A DNA stretch of 60,655 bases from a bacterium (lineage in GTDB: Bacteria; Patescibacteriota; Minisyncoccia; Phycocordibacterales; JABMNX01). Shown here piece after piece: positions 31,164 to 39,552 of this stretch; the first letter of the stretch is position 1, and each line of letters begins with the position of its first letter. The notes beneath the pieces are model-generated. The model did no database searches and was not told where the DNA came from. It saw only the letters and a program-made list of their open reading frames with translations. The stretch spans positions 1 through 60,655 of the forward strand of contig NZBM01000006.1 of the NCBI GenBank assembly GCA_002687905.1, written 5' to 3'. A program made the translations under genes and the position numbers.

Positions 31164-33305
31164 TTAAGTCCTCTTCTCTATAATCTCCTTTGCAACGTTT
31201 TGAGGCACTACTGCGTAGTGGTCAAACTCCATAATAGAGGTTCCGCGCCCCTCGGTCATTGAGCGAAGTGCAGTAGCGTATCCAAACATCTCTGAAAGTG
31301 GAACTTTAGCGTTTACTACTTTCATCTCGCCACGATCATCCATACTCTCCACTGATCCGCGCTTTGAGTTTAGGTTTCCTGTAATGTCCCCCATAAATTT
31401 CTCCGGCACTGTTACATCAACTTTCATAACCGGCTCAAGAAGCACCGGCTTTGCTTGTTTTGCCGCATCTTGAAAAGCTTGTGAGGCTGAAATCTTAAAT
31501 GCAATTTCAGATGAGTCCACATCATGGTATGAGCCATCGTAAAGCTCCACTGAAACATCAACTAGTGGGTAGCCTGCTACAATTCCACGCTCCATTGCCT
31601 CGCGAACTCCCTTCTCAACAGCAGGAATGTATTCATTTGGAATAACTCCACCCTTAATTGAGTTAATAAATTCAAAATGCTCTTCTCTTTTAGTAGTTTT
31701 TGGAATTTTGGCACCTTCCTCAATAGCTTCAAGAGGCTTAATTCTTATCTTAGTGTGTCCGTATTGACCACGGCCACCAGTTTGCTTGATGTATTTGTTC
31801 TCAACATCGGCTGTTCCTTGGATTGTCTCACGATACGCAACTTGCGGTGCTCCAACGTCAGCTTCAACAGAGAATTCGCGCTTTAATCGGTTAACAATAA
31901 TCTCAAGGTGAAGCTCGCCCATGCCGGAGATGATTGTCTCGAGCGTCTCTTGGTCACTCGCTACTCTAAATGTTGGATCTTCATCAGATAGTTTCGAAAG
32001 TGCCAGTCCGAGTTTCTCTTGATCAGCTTTTGTCTTTGGCTCAATACGAAGTGAGACCACAGGCTCTGGGAATACAATCTCTTCAAGAATAATTGGGTTA
32101 TCTTCATCACAGAGCGTGTGTCCAATCTTTGCGTCCTTCATTCCAACTGCCGCTGCAATCTCTCCAGTAAATACCTCTTTTACCTCTTCTCTTTTGTCAG
32201 CCTGAAGGCGAACAATGCGTCCCACACGCTCTTTCTTTCCGGTAATTGAGTTATATATGTAAGAACCAGCTTCAACTTTTCCAGAGTAGACTCTAAAGAA
32301 TGAAAGTTGTCCTACAAAGGGATCGGTCTGTAGTTTAAATACAAGTGCTGAAAATGGTTCTTCGTCAGACGGCTTTCTCTCTATCTCCTCATCAGTCTTT
32401 GGATGGGTTCCTTTTGCAGCTGGAAGGTCAGTTGGCGAAGGAAGATAGTCAACAACTGCGTCAAGTACAGTTTGCACTCCCTTGTTCTTAAGTGCTGATC
32501 CAGCAAAGACTGGAAAGATTTCATTTGCGATGACTGCCTTTCTTAAAGTTTTCTTTAGTTCATCAACTGGAATCTCAGACCCTTCCAGAAACTTCTCCAT
32601 TTGTGCGTCATCGTGCTCTACGATTTTCTCAACGAGCTCTGCGTGATATTTTTCGGCGTCAGCCTTAAGTTCTTCCGGAATTTCTTCCTCCAGTACTTCA
32701 GCCCCCATTGTTCCTTCAAACTTATACGCTTTCATCTTTAGAAGGTCCACAACTCCCTCATGTTTGTCCTCTTCTCCTATTGGAATCTGCACACGAACCG
32801 CTTTTTTAGAAAGTCGATCAAGAACTGTAGCGTATGAACGCTCAAAAGAAGCGCCTGTTCTGTCTAATTTATTAATAAAACAAAGTCGTGGCACTTGTGC
32901 CTCCTCGGCGTAGCGCCAGTTGGTCTCGCTTTGTGGCTCAACCCCCGCAACGCCGTCAAAAACAACAACGGCGCCGTCTAAAACGTGCATAGAGCGCTTT
33001 ACTTCAGATGTAAAATCAATGTGCCCTGGGGTATCAATAATATTGAAACGATGCTTCTTCTCTTCGTCCCCTTTTGCATAAGTCGGAGTCCAGAAACAAG
33101 TAATAGCAGCAGCGGTAATAGTGATTCCGCGCTCACGTTCTTGTTCCATCCAGTCAGTCACAGTTTCTCCTTCGTGAACCTCTCCGATCTTGTGGCTCAT
33201 TCCAGTATAGAAAAGAATACGTTCACTGGTCGTTGTTTTACCAGCGTCCACGTGCGCAACTATTCCAAAGTTTCTAACTTTCTCTAGGGGGTAATCTCTA
33301 GCCAT
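31164..33305 (-). CDS. fusA: Elongation factor G
   Basis: 713 residues from the ATG at 33305 ([14 protein letters not shown]). GTPase for translocation: G1 [24 protein letters not shown] switch, DTPGHIDFT and NKLDRTGA, then domains II-V with the [14 protein letters not shown] segment near the tip of domain V. The upstream frame extension overlaps the promoter and is rejected. Here fusA has its own promoter because an orphan lipoprotein-like gene separates it from rpsG. Confidence 0.97.
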   Translation of the reverse strand: MARDYPLEKVRNFGIVAHVDAGKTTTSERILFYTGMSHKIGEVHEGETVTDWMEQERERGITITAAAITCFWTPTYAKGDEEKKHRFNIIDTPGHIDFTSEVKRSMHVLDGAVVVFDGVAGVEPQSETNWRYAEEAQVPRLCFINKLDRTGASFERSYATVLDRLSKKAVRVQIPIGEEDKHEGVVDLLKMKAYKFEGTMGAEVLEEEIPEELKADAEKYHAELVEKIVEHDDAQMEKFLEGSEIPVDELKKTLRKAVIANEIFPVFAGSALKNKGVQTVLDAVVDYLPSPTDLPAAKGTHPKTDEEIERKPSDEEPFSALVFKLQTDPFVGQLSFFRVYSGKVEAGSYIYNSITGKKERVGRIVRLQADKREEVKEVFTGEIAAAVGMKDAKIGHTLCDEDNPIILEEIVFPEPVVSLRIEPKTKADQEKLGLALSKLSDEDPTFRVASDQETLETIISGMGELHLEIIVNRLKREFSVEADVGAPQVAYRETIQGTADVENKYIKQTGGRGQYGHTKIRIKPLEAIEEGAKIPKTTKREEHFEFINSIKGGVIPNEYIPAVEKGVREAMERGIVAGYPLVDVSVELYDGSYHDVDSSEIAFKISASQAFQDAAKQAKPVLLEPVMKVDVTVPEKFMGDITGNLNSKRGSVESMDDRGEMKVVNAKVPLSEMFGYATALRSMTEGRGTSIMEFDHYAVVPQNVAKEIIEKRT

Positions 33306-33345
33306 AATTACAAAAATAAAATGCTGGCCATGCCAACACGATAGC

Positions 33346-33374
33346 ACTATATATTAAAGAAAAACTTCAAGCAA
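33346..33374 (-). promoter_or_regulatory. Promoter of fusA
   Basis: Minus strand TTGCTT (33369-33374), a 17-bp spacer, TATAGT (33346-33351), about 33 nt of leader. It lies directly after the terminator of the inserted orphan gene. Confidence 0.55.
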
Positions 33375-33387
33375 GCTTTAAACGCGT

Positions 33388-33412
33388 AACCTCCGGCGCA
33401 CGGCCGGAGGTT
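33388..33412 (-). terminator. Hairpin at the end of the inserted lipoprotein-like gene
   Basis: AACCTCCGGC and GCCGGAGGTT around a 5-nt loop; the arm includes the TAA stop codon at 33411-33413. Confidence 0.65.
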
Positions 33413-34022
33413 AGTACTCGTTTACAAATTGGAGCTTAAGCTCAAAATGCTCCACGACTTTCTCCTCAGTAAGAGGGTAATTCAGAGCCCACATGAAGAG
33501 TTGTGTGTGGCGTCCATACTCTGAGAAGGAGTAGAGCGCTAACGCGGCAACATTTCTTTTTATTGGAACTCGGTCTGACCTTATTCTGGCTAACGTTACT
33601 GGAATCACTTCTCCGTTTACGCGAATGGTCTTGTGCTTCAGGACAATCTCAAAGCGTTCTTTGGGATCACGAAACTTCTCAACCGCAAGTTCGAGAACTT
33701 CCACAACACTGAACTCAACATAGACATCAAGGAGCGCGTATCCGAAATTGGATCTGACTGGCTCTCCGCTGGGAAGCTTTAGCTTCGCGCGAGAAAAAGG
33801 TCGCCTAATTATTTTCCCAAGAACATACTCACATGAAAAAATTGAAGTATGTATTCCCTTAAATAGTTCCGGGATAGGCAGACTTTGAGAGTCTTGTCTC
33901 GCTCCATTTACCTCATTCATACAACTCTCAAAATGTTTCTGACGAGAGGTCTCTTCAGACCTCTCCGGTTTGGCACAGCCCCACATCAAAAATGCGAGGC
34001 AGATCGCGAACAACTTGTTCAT
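33411..34022 (-). CDS. Orphan lipoprotein-like secreted protein inserted between rpsG and fusA
   Basis: 203 residues. N-terminus MNKLFAICLAFLMWGCAKPE looks like a type II signal peptide with Cys16 after a hydrophobic core; the lipobox MWG-C is slightly off consensus. The mature part has two further Cys and mixed alpha/beta character (FGYALLDVYVEFSVVEVLEL). I recognise no family. A Shine-Dalgarno (GTGAGGTGAT) precedes the ATG, a GC-rich terminator ends it, and fusA then has a new promoter. All this is consistent with a later insertion into the rpsL-rpsG-fusA-tuf operon. Confidence 0.65.
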   Translation of the reverse strand: MNKLFAICLAFLMWGCAKPERSEETSRQKHFESCMNEVNGARQDSQSLPIPELFKGIHTSIFSCEYVLGKIIRRPFSRAKLKLPSGEPVRSNFGYALLDVYVEFSVVEVLELAVEKFRDPKERFEIVLKHKTIRVNGEVIPVTLARIRSDRVPIKRNVAALALYSFSEYGRHTQLFMWALNYPLTEEKVVEHFELKLQFVNEY

Positions 34023-34122
34023 CTCATCACCTCACAATTTAAAAAGCGGTGTCTCCACCACTTGTTTAGCACATTGAAATTGGTATGAGAAGCTTTGTCC
34101 CAATCAGAAACCACGGACTCTA

Positions 34123-34227
34123 ATTTTGAGATACAGTGCAAGGCGTGGAGCGAAAACACTGCGAGTAATACTTTTCAGTATTGTGAGCGGTGTTTTTGTG
34201 AACACAACGAAGCAACGTGCTCAAAAT
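34123..34227. terminator. Long imperfect hairpin downstream of rpsG
   Basis: ATTTTGAG/CTCAAAAT outer arms, then AAAACAC...GTGTTTT and AATACT-TTTC-AGTATT, together spanning 105 nt just past the rpsG stop. It probably ends the rpsL-rpsG transcript on the minus strand and insulates the inserted gene. Confidence 0.5.
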
Positions 34228-34236
34228 GAGAGTTCG

Positions 34237-34707
34237 TTACCAGGCGAAATGAGCAAAGGCCTTATTCGACTCCGCCATCTTGTGAGTATTCTCCCTTCTC
34301 TTAACCGCCTCTCCCTCGTTTTTACTAGCTGATACCAACTCTTGCGCAAGTCTTTTGTACATTGCTTTTCCCTTTCCGGCTTTTGCAGCATTCACTATCC
34401 AACGAAGCGCAAGTGCGAGACGTCTTTCTTGGCGCACTTCTCTAGGAACTTGGTAATTTGCACCACCAACTCTCCTTGAACGAACCTCCATAGTAGGACC
34501 AACGTTTCTTATTGCTGTTTCAAACACTTCCATTGGATCTGACCCTTTTTCAATATTCTTTATTTCATCAAGCGCAGAATAAACTACACGCCTTGCTGTG
34601 TTTTTCTTTCCACGCTCCATTATGTAGTTAACAAGTTTAGTTACCTTCTCGGATTCATACACCATATCAGGCTCAAGCGCTCTCTTTTTCTGGATTGGTC
34701 TTCGCAT
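34237..34707 (-). CDS. rpsG: 30S ribosomal protein S7
   Basis: 156 residues. MRRPIQKKRALEPD at the start; NVGPTMEVRSRRVGGANYQV and RRENTHKMAESNKAFAHF are diagnostic. Nucleates the 3' domain of 16S rRNA. Two nt after rpsL. Confidence 0.97.
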   Translation of the reverse strand: MRRPIQKKRALEPDMVYESEKVTKLVNYIMERGKKNTARRVVYSALDEIKNIEKGSDPMEVFETAIRNVGPTMEVRSRRVGGANYQVPREVRQERRLALALRWIVNAAKAGKGKAMYKRLAQELVSASKNEGEAVKRRENTHKMAESNKAFAHFAW

Positions 34708-34709
34708 AT

Positions 34710-35117
34710 TTATTTAGGTCTTTTTGATCCGTACTTTGAGCGACCTTGTTTTCTGTTTTCAACACCTGAAGTATCTAATTTTCCGCGAACTATTGTGTAG
34801 CGAACGTTAATATCCTTCACACGTCCACCTCGAACGAGCACAACGGAGTGCTCTTGTAGGTTGTGTCCCTCTCCTGGAATGTAGGCTGTTACTTCCATTC
34901 CGTTTGTAAGTCGAACTCTAGCAATCTTTCTAATAGCGGAGTTTGGCTTACGTGGGTTTTTGGTAGTTACTTTTATACAAACTCCTCTTTTAAATGGTGA
35001 CGGGAAGCGGGTTGGTCTGTTTTTTAAGCTATTGAAACCACGTCGAAGCGCCACAGCTTTTGAGCGGCTTCCAGTCTTGCTTCTCTTTTTCTTTACTAGT
35101 TGATTTATTGTCGCCAT
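34710..35117 (-). CDS. rpsL: 30S ribosomal protein S12
   Basis: 135 residues. [14 protein letters not shown] at the start; KKPNSAIRK is here [18 protein letters not shown], followed by [21 protein letters not shown]. The decoding-site protein where streptomycin resistance mutations map. First gene of the str-like operon, behind a good promoter. Confidence 0.97.
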   Translation of the reverse strand: MATINQLVKKKRSKTGSRSKAVALRRGFNSLKNRPTRFPSPFKRGVCIKVTTKNPRKPNSAIRKIARVRLTNGMEVTAYIPGEGHNLQEHSVVLVRGGRVKDINVRYTIVRGKLDTSGVENRKQGRSKYGSKRPK

Positions 35118-35148
35118 ATAAACAAAAGTGCCTGTTTGGCACAGGAAT

Positions 35149-35177
35149 ACTCTACTTTTTTAGCCACTTAAAGTCAA
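35149..35177 (-). promoter_or_regulatory. Promoter of rpsL-rpsG
   Basis: Minus strand TTGACT (35172-35177), a 17-bp spacer and TAGAGT (35149-35154), with about 25 nt of leader containing a GTGCC/GGCAC hairpin. Confidence 0.6.
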
Positions 35178-35192
35178 TATAAGTTCATCAAT

Positions 35193-35828
35193 TTATATCC
35201 CTGCTAAAAATGTTGAGATTGTGCCAATAAATCTAAATATAGGTGCGCCAAAGACAATTATAAATAATATGAGGAGCCCGAATGACAGAAAAATATTCCT
35301 TTCCATAATATTTCTGAAGTTTGAGTACTGCATTGACAGGCCAAGTGGCAATATGACAGACAAGACCTTTGAGCCATCAAGAGGCGGAATAGGAAGGAGG
35401 TTAATGACGGCGAGCAATACATTTATATATATGATCACACTTGCAAGTTCAACAAATGCAGGTGTAAGAAAATTTCCTGCTACACCAACGCGGATTAAAA
35501 CAGCAAAGAAAAGTGCAATTACAATATTAATGAGCGGCCCAGCAGCGGCAACCCACGCTTCTCCCCACTTTTGATTGCGAAGATTATAAGGATTGTATGG
35601 CACCGGCTTTGCATAGCCAAAAAGAAATGGTGAACTCGATAGTACTAATAGTCCTGGTAGAAGGATTGAGCCAAAAAGATCTAGGTGGCGAATCGGATTT
35701 AGCGTGAGCCTGCCTGCAATTCGCGCAGTTGGGTCTCCGAGCATATTTGCCGCGTAGCCATGAGCTACTTCATGCACCACCACAGAGAGAATGAGCACTA
35801 TAATAATGAATACAAAATCTATTTGCAT
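35193..35828 (-). CDS. Site-2 protease-like membrane metalloprotease (M50)
   Basis: 211 residues, about six hydrophobic segments. The zinc motif VHEVAHGYAA (HExxH) is near residue 20 and the third ligand in NLLPIPPLDGSK near residue 140, as in the minimal S2P/M50B group without a PDZ domain. It cuts membrane-embedded substrates in regulated proteolysis elsewhere; no candidate substrate (anti-sigma factor) is adjacent. It stands alone between rpsL and the GIY-YIG cassette, on the minus strand. Confidence 0.88.
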   Translation of the reverse strand: MQIDFVFIIIVLILSVVVHEVAHGYAANMLGDPTARIAGRLTLNPIRHLDLFGSILLPGLLVLSSSPFLFGYAKPVPYNPYNLRNQKWGEAWVAAAGPLINIVIALFFAVLIRVGVAGNFLTPAFVELASVIIYINVLLAVINLLPIPPLDGSKVLSVILPLGLSMQYSNFRNIMERNIFLSFGLLILFIIVFGAPIFRFIGTISTFLAGI

Positions 35829-35888
35829 AGCTGTGTAGTGAATGATAGCATCTAGCAGACCTTTACACGAAGTGTCATCTAGGTCTGG

Positions 35889-36171
35889 TGACCCAGTTAA
35901 ATCCTTTCAATCTATGCTCTTTTTTGTCTATGTACTCCAATCGAGTAAAGATAAGAAATTTTACACTGGATATACAAGAGATTTGAAAGGACGATTTGAG
36001 GAACATTCAAAAGGTAGAGTGTCTTCGACCAAAGACAGGAGACCACTGAAGTTAATATATTACGAAGCATGCATTAGCAAAGAGGATGCATTGCATCGTG
36101 AAAATTATCTTAAGACTCATCACGGTAGAATGTTCCTAGGCAAAAGACTCAAATCGTATTTAACCGGGTGA
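35889..36171. repeat. Imperfect 14-bp inverted repeats around the GIY-YIG gene
   Basis: TGACCCAGTTAAAT (35889-35902) and ATTTAACCGGGTGA (36158-36171) are complementary at 12 of 14 positions. The right repeat supplies the stop codon of the nuclease gene. The pair delimits a 283-bp unit. Confidence 0.55.
35914..36171 (+). CDS. GIY-YIG nuclease domain protein
   Basis: 85 residues from the ATG at 35914 (MLFFVYVLQSS). YVLQSSKDKKFYTGYTRDLK is the GIY-YIG motif in the YhbQ-like short form, with Arg in LKGRFEEH and the Glu in HRENYLKTH where the catalytic residue is expected. The upstream in-frame extension has no start signal and overlaps the left inverted repeat. Such very small GIY-YIG proteins are numerous in Patescibacteria. 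It is a free-standing gene enclosed by inverted repeats; mobility is an inference. Confidence 0.85.
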   Translation: MLFFVYVLQSSKDKKFYTGYTRDLKGRFEEHSKGRVSSTKDRRPLKLIYYEACISKEDALHRENYLKTHHGRMFLGKRLKSYLTG

Positions 36172-36186
36172 AACAAGTACAAAGAA

Positions 36187-36244
36187 CCCCGGTGAAATTA
36201 CGGTCGCTTCGCAACCGACTTGTCTCCGACAAGATTTCACGGGG
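36187..36244. repeat. Three-way-junction element before rpmB
   Basis: Outer arms CCCCGGTGAAAT (36187-36198) and ATTTCACGGGG (36234-36244, one bulged G), enclosing CGGT/ACCG and CTTGTC-TCC-GACAAG hairpins. It would fold in the leader of rpmB about 45 nt before its start. Confidence 0.65.
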
Positions 36245-36288
36245 TATAAGAACTTCTAATTCGTAAAATACTCATAAGAATTTCTAAT

Positions 36289-36531
36289 ATGGCAAACACA
36301 TGCCCAATTACAGGAAAAAGTTCAAAGGTTGCTGGCGGCTACAGCAACCGTGTTCGTGCTACCAAATTTACTCCGACCGGAAAAGTGCGACGCAAAGTAA
36401 ATCTTCAGAAGAAAAAGATCTTCATTCCTGAGCTTAACAAGCATGTCACGCTAAACCTCTCCACTAAGGCAATTAAGACAATAAACAAAAACGGGGCATA
36501 CAAAACCCTAAAAGCCGCAGGACTTATTTAA
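36289..36531 (+). CDS. rpmB: 50S ribosomal protein L28
   Basis: 80 residues. MANTCPITGKSSKVAGGYSN and NLQKKKIFIPELNKHVTLNL identify L28; the usual Cys pairs are reduced to one Cys. Monocistronic, with a structured leader; its last codons overlap the 3' end of the convergent comEC-type gene by 8 nt. Confidence 0.93.
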   Translation: MANTCPITGKSSKVAGGYSNRVRATKFTPTGKVRRKVNLQKKKIFIPELNKHVTLNLSTKAIKTINKNGAYKTLKAAGLI

Positions 36532-37369
36532 ACCGTAAGTTTTCACCGTCTGAGATAAAAAGTGCCGCTCCTGAAAAAGTATTAAGGAGCGGTATTTCAA
36601 ATTGCTCAAACAAATCCGTCACTTCTTTGTTGGGATGTCCGTAGCGATTTTTCTCCCCCGCAGAAACCACTACGTGCTCTGGATCAACAAAACCGAGAAA
36701 ACTGATGTCGGTTGAGGTCTTTGACCCATGGTGCCCTGCTTTAAGAACTGTGCTTTGAAGACTTTTCCCATCAATCTCTACCAAATATTTCTCAATGCTC
36801 TTTGGCGAGTCGCCCGTTAACATAAAAGACGTATCGCCATAGACAAGTTTCCCTATTATTGAAGCTGCATTTGTATCAATTTCACTTACATCCCTGTCTG
36901 GAAACAAAATATTAAAACTTGCTTCATCTGAAAGATTGATTTTCATACCACGCCGAGCAAGTACTTGCTCGGCGTTTGACTCACCAAGCACCTCAGCGAG
37001 AGATTCATACACTCCTGTATCACTTTTAGCTCCCGACTCAATAAAATAATCAACATTGTAACGCTCAAGCACCTCAACAAGCCCGGCAATGTGATCTTTA
37101 TCGGGATGCGTTGCAACAACAACATCAATGGAACGATCATAAAACGGCATAAGCTTCTCAAGCTCGCGAAGCACGCTCCTGTCCGGTCCACCGTCAATTA
37201 ACATTTGACTGCCATTTGGCGCTTCAACGAATATAGCATCCCCCTGCCCAACATTAAGAAATGCCACTGTAAGCAATTCACCGTGCTCCTCAGAGAGGAG
37301 CGCGGTCCATATAAATACATTAATGAGAAAAAAGACTGTGAGACTTAAAACTTTAAAGTGATCTCTCAT
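36524..37369 (-). CDS. ComEC C-terminal type metallo-hydrolase (separate gene)
   Basis: 281 residues from the ATG at 37369. One N-terminal membrane helix anchors a metallo-beta-lactamase domain: FLNVGQGDAIFVE, then LIDGGP, THPDKDHIAG (metal motif), FMLTGDSP and LKAGHHGSKTS. This matches the third domain of ComEC/Rec2, which is thought to degrade one DNA strand during uptake. In most bacteria it is fused to the channel domain; here the channel is a separate gene at 38086-39552 with sod in between on the other strand. A leaderless -10 abuts the start. Confidence 0.85.
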   Translation of the reverse strand: MRDHFKVLSLTVFFLINVFIWTALLSEEHGELLTVAFLNVGQGDAIFVEAPNGSQMLIDGGPDRSVLRELEKLMPFYDRSIDVVVATHPDKDHIAGLVEVLERYNVDYFIESGAKSDTGVYESLAEVLGESNAEQVLARRGMKINLSDEASFNILFPDRDVSEIDTNAASIIGKLVYGDTSFMLTGDSPKSIEKYLVEIDGKSLQSTVLKAGHHGSKTSTDISFLGFVDPEHVVVSAGEKNRYGHPNKEVTDLFEQFEIPLLNTFSGAALFISDGENLRFK

Positions 37370-37375
37370 ACCAAA

Positions 37376-37394
37376 ATTATACCCGTGATATACT
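37376..37394. promoter_or_regulatory. Divergent -10 boxes of the comEC-type hydrolase and sod
   Basis: Minus TATAAT (37376-37381), 6 nt before the hydrolase ATG; plus TGA-TATACT (37389-37394), 6 nt before the sod ATG. Both genes should be leaderless and share only 31 bp, so their transcription probably competes. Confidence 0.65.
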
Positions 37395-37400
37395 GCTTGC

Positions 37401-37982
37401 ATGGAATACAAGGAACAAAAATTTAATCTCCCAGAACTAAAAGGGCTCTCTTCAAAACAGATAGAAGTGCACCTAGGCCTCTACGCTGGTTATGTAAAGC
37501 ATGTAAATCTCATTCGCGAAAAAATTGCCGAGCTCGAGAGTGATAAAGAGAAAAATGCCTATCTTATTGCAGAGCTACGACGCAGATTTTCATTTGAATT
37601 TGACGGTATGCGAATGCATGAGTATTACTTTGAGGGTTTTGAGAGTGGAGCTAAAGAAATTAGTGAAGGTGAGTTAAAAAATGCGCTTGCAGAGAAATAC
37701 GGAAGCTTTGAAAACTTTATAGAACACTTCAAAGCTGTTGGCATGAGCCGTGGCATTGGGTGGACCACTCTTTATTGGGATCCAAAAGGAAACACTCCAC
37801 ACGTAACTTGGGTAGGAGACCACGAACTCGGCACACTATCAGGACTTCCAATACTTGTTGCGATGGATATGTGGGAGCACGCATTTATGGTGGACTATGT
37901 GCCGAGCGAGAAAGTGAGCTACATAGATGCATTTCTCTCAAATCTAAATTGGGAAGTAGTAGAGAACCGATTCTCAAGCTAA
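37401..37982 (+). CDS. Iron/manganese superoxide dismutase
   Basis: 193 residues. Metal ligands by alignment to the family: His in EVHLGLYAGYVKH, His in MRMHEYYFEG, and Asp/His in AMDMWEHAFMVDY. DHELGTLSGLPIL covers the active-site surroundings. Fe or Mn preference cannot be called safely; the N-terminal half is less standard than usual. It defends a presumably fermentative or host-attached cell against oxygen. Lies between the two comEC parts, leaderless promoter. Confidence 0.9.
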   Translation: MEYKEQKFNLPELKGLSSKQIEVHLGLYAGYVKHVNLIREKIAELESDKEKNAYLIAELRRRFSFEFDGMRMHEYYFEGFESGAKEISEGELKNALAEKYGSFENFIEHFKAVGMSRGIGWTTLYWDPKGNTPHVTWVGDHELGTLSGLPILVAMDMWEHAFMVDYVPSEKVSYIDAFLSNLNWEVVENRFSS

Positions 37983-37999
37983 TTAAAAATTAGACTTAT

Positions 38000-38033
38000 T
38001 CTCCATTTCTGCTCCATGGAGCAGAAATGGAGA
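38000..38033. repeat. Perfect 34-bp palindrome downstream of sod
   Basis: Half-site TCTCCATTTCTGCTCCA, no spacer at the centre. It starts 18 nt past the sod stop. It may terminate sod, although no T-run follows on the plus strand. Confidence 0.7.
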
Positions 38034-38051
38034 TAGAAAAAGCCTTGTTTT

Positions 38052-38097
38052 AAGCCAGAATTTGCGACTCAACCGGTTGAGTCGATTATTTTGGCTT
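38052..38097. repeat. Dispersed palindromic repeat, copy C
   Basis: AAGCCAGAATTTGCGACTCA, loop ACCGGT, then TGAGTCGATTATTTTGGCTT; same design as copies A and B with mismatches in the arms. It overlaps the stop codon of the comEC channel gene (38086-38088), so it forms the 3' end of that transcript. Confidence 0.75.
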
Positions 38098-39552
38098 ATT
38101 TAACTTCCAAATTAGGAGGCCATAAAAAGCATAAAGAACGATTACGAAAATAAATGGGAAATTATCTATTTGAACTGACGCAAAAGGAAGGCGTGCAAAG
38201 AAATCTACAATCGTTAGCTGATATGTAAGGAGTGCATAGGAGATAAAAGCAAATGGTAATGATAGACCAACGCTAAGAAGCCCGACAACACCCGTAAGAA
38301 AGCCAATGAGCATGGTTATGGGCACAACAATCAGAACTAGTAGATTTACTGGAAGAGATACTAGTGAAAGTTCGCCTACTTGGTAGAGCAGAAGTGGTAA
38401 AACAAAGATTTGAGTTGCTACTGTCGCTACTGCAAACTCACGAAGCTGTAATCGTGTAGGTACAAATTTAAAATATTTCTCAATTTTTGGTGCAAGATAG
38501 ATTAATCCAAGCGTTGCAAGAAAAGAAAGTTGAAATGATGCATCAAAAATCAAAATTTTTGGATTGTGGAGAACCATTATAAATCCTGCAATGAAAAGTG
38601 CTCGCGTGATTGCATACGTTCTTCCTGTTGCGCGCGCAACAATAACCAAAAGCGCCATAATGCTTGCACGAACTATGGTCGCTGAAGCGCCAGTCATTAA
38701 TGCAAATAGAACTATTGCACTAGAACCAAGGGCCATACCAAATGCTTGGGGCAAAAATGAAAAGGTGCGCATAAGAGCTTCTGCGACAATGGTTACGTTG
38801 TACCCAGAGAGAACAACTATATGAATTATTCCGGTCGCTCTGAAATCATCTTGAAGCTCTTCGCCGAGGGACTGCTTTGCTCCCACAACAAGGCCGCCCA
38901 AAAGAGACGACTGTGGGTCGGGAATTATTTTCTCAACACTTTCAAGAAATTTATTTTTTACTGAGAACAGAGTCCTTTTTACAAAATTCCCATGACCACG
39001 CGACATAAGAATGGCTTCGGGGAATACCATCTGGTAAAAGATGTCATCTTTCCCAAGAAATTTGTCATAAGCGAAGTAATCGCCATCGTCTGCCACAAAA
39101 CCACTCGGCTTCATTAGCTCTCCTGATATAGAAATGCGGTCTCCATATTTAAACTCTGGATGACTAGCTCCATGAATCAACATTTTCTCACTCACATCAC
39201 TTCCACCCACGCTTTCAAGAAGAACCGTGAGTTTCGTATTTGTTTCTCTAATATCAGGTTCATCAATTACGACTCCAATTACCTCAATGTGCCTGTTGAT
39301 CTGTGCTTCTAGTAATAGATTCCCTTTATTTAAATCGGCAAAATCAAAGCGAAGAACCCCTAAACCAACACCGAGAACAACCACAGAGATAATTATTGAC
39401 TTACTGTGTCTGCTTAGCGCCGCGATTCCCAAAAGAATCGCGGCGAGTGCTAAAAGAAAGATGGAAAAATAAAATCCTAAATCAAAAAAGGAGCGCCAGA
39501 GCACCCCAAAACCAAAAGCAATGATAAAAATATATGGAATGTGCTTCATCAA
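38086..39552 (-). CDS. comEC: ComEC channel domain protein (DNA uptake)
   Basis: 488 residues. N-terminal membrane helices, the OB-like ComEC N-domain (about residues 85-190), then the competence domain with SSLLGGLVVGAKQSLGEEL, IHIVVLSGYNVTIVAE (the family hallmark LSGxN) and ASATIVRASIMALL followed by 6-7 helices. It transports single-stranded DNA across the inner membrane. The C-terminal hydrolase domain is encoded separately at 36524-37369. Overlaps rnhA by 4 nt (ATGA), so it is translated with it. Confidence 0.92.
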   Translation of the reverse strand: MMKHIPYIFIIAFGFGVLWRSFFDLGFYFSIFLLALAAILLGIAALSRHSKSIIISVVVLGVGLGVLRFDFADLNKGNLLLEAQINRHIEVIGVVIDEPDIRETNTKLTVLLESVGGSDVSEKMLIHGASHPEFKYGDRISISGELMKPSGFVADDGDYFAYDKFLGKDDIFYQMVFPEAILMSRGHGNFVKRTLFSVKNKFLESVEKIIPDPQSSLLGGLVVGAKQSLGEELQDDFRATGIIHIVVLSGYNVTIVAEALMRTFSFLPQAFGMALGSSAIVLFALMTGASATIVRASIMALLVIVARATGRTYAITRALFIAGFIMVLHNPKILIFDASFQLSFLATLGLIYLAPKIEKYFKFVPTRLQLREFAVATVATQIFVLPLLLYQVGELSLVSLPVNLLVLIVVPITMLIGFLTGVVGLLSVGLSLPFAFISYALLTYQLTIVDFFARLPFASVQIDNFPFIFVIVLYAFYGLLIWKLNKPK

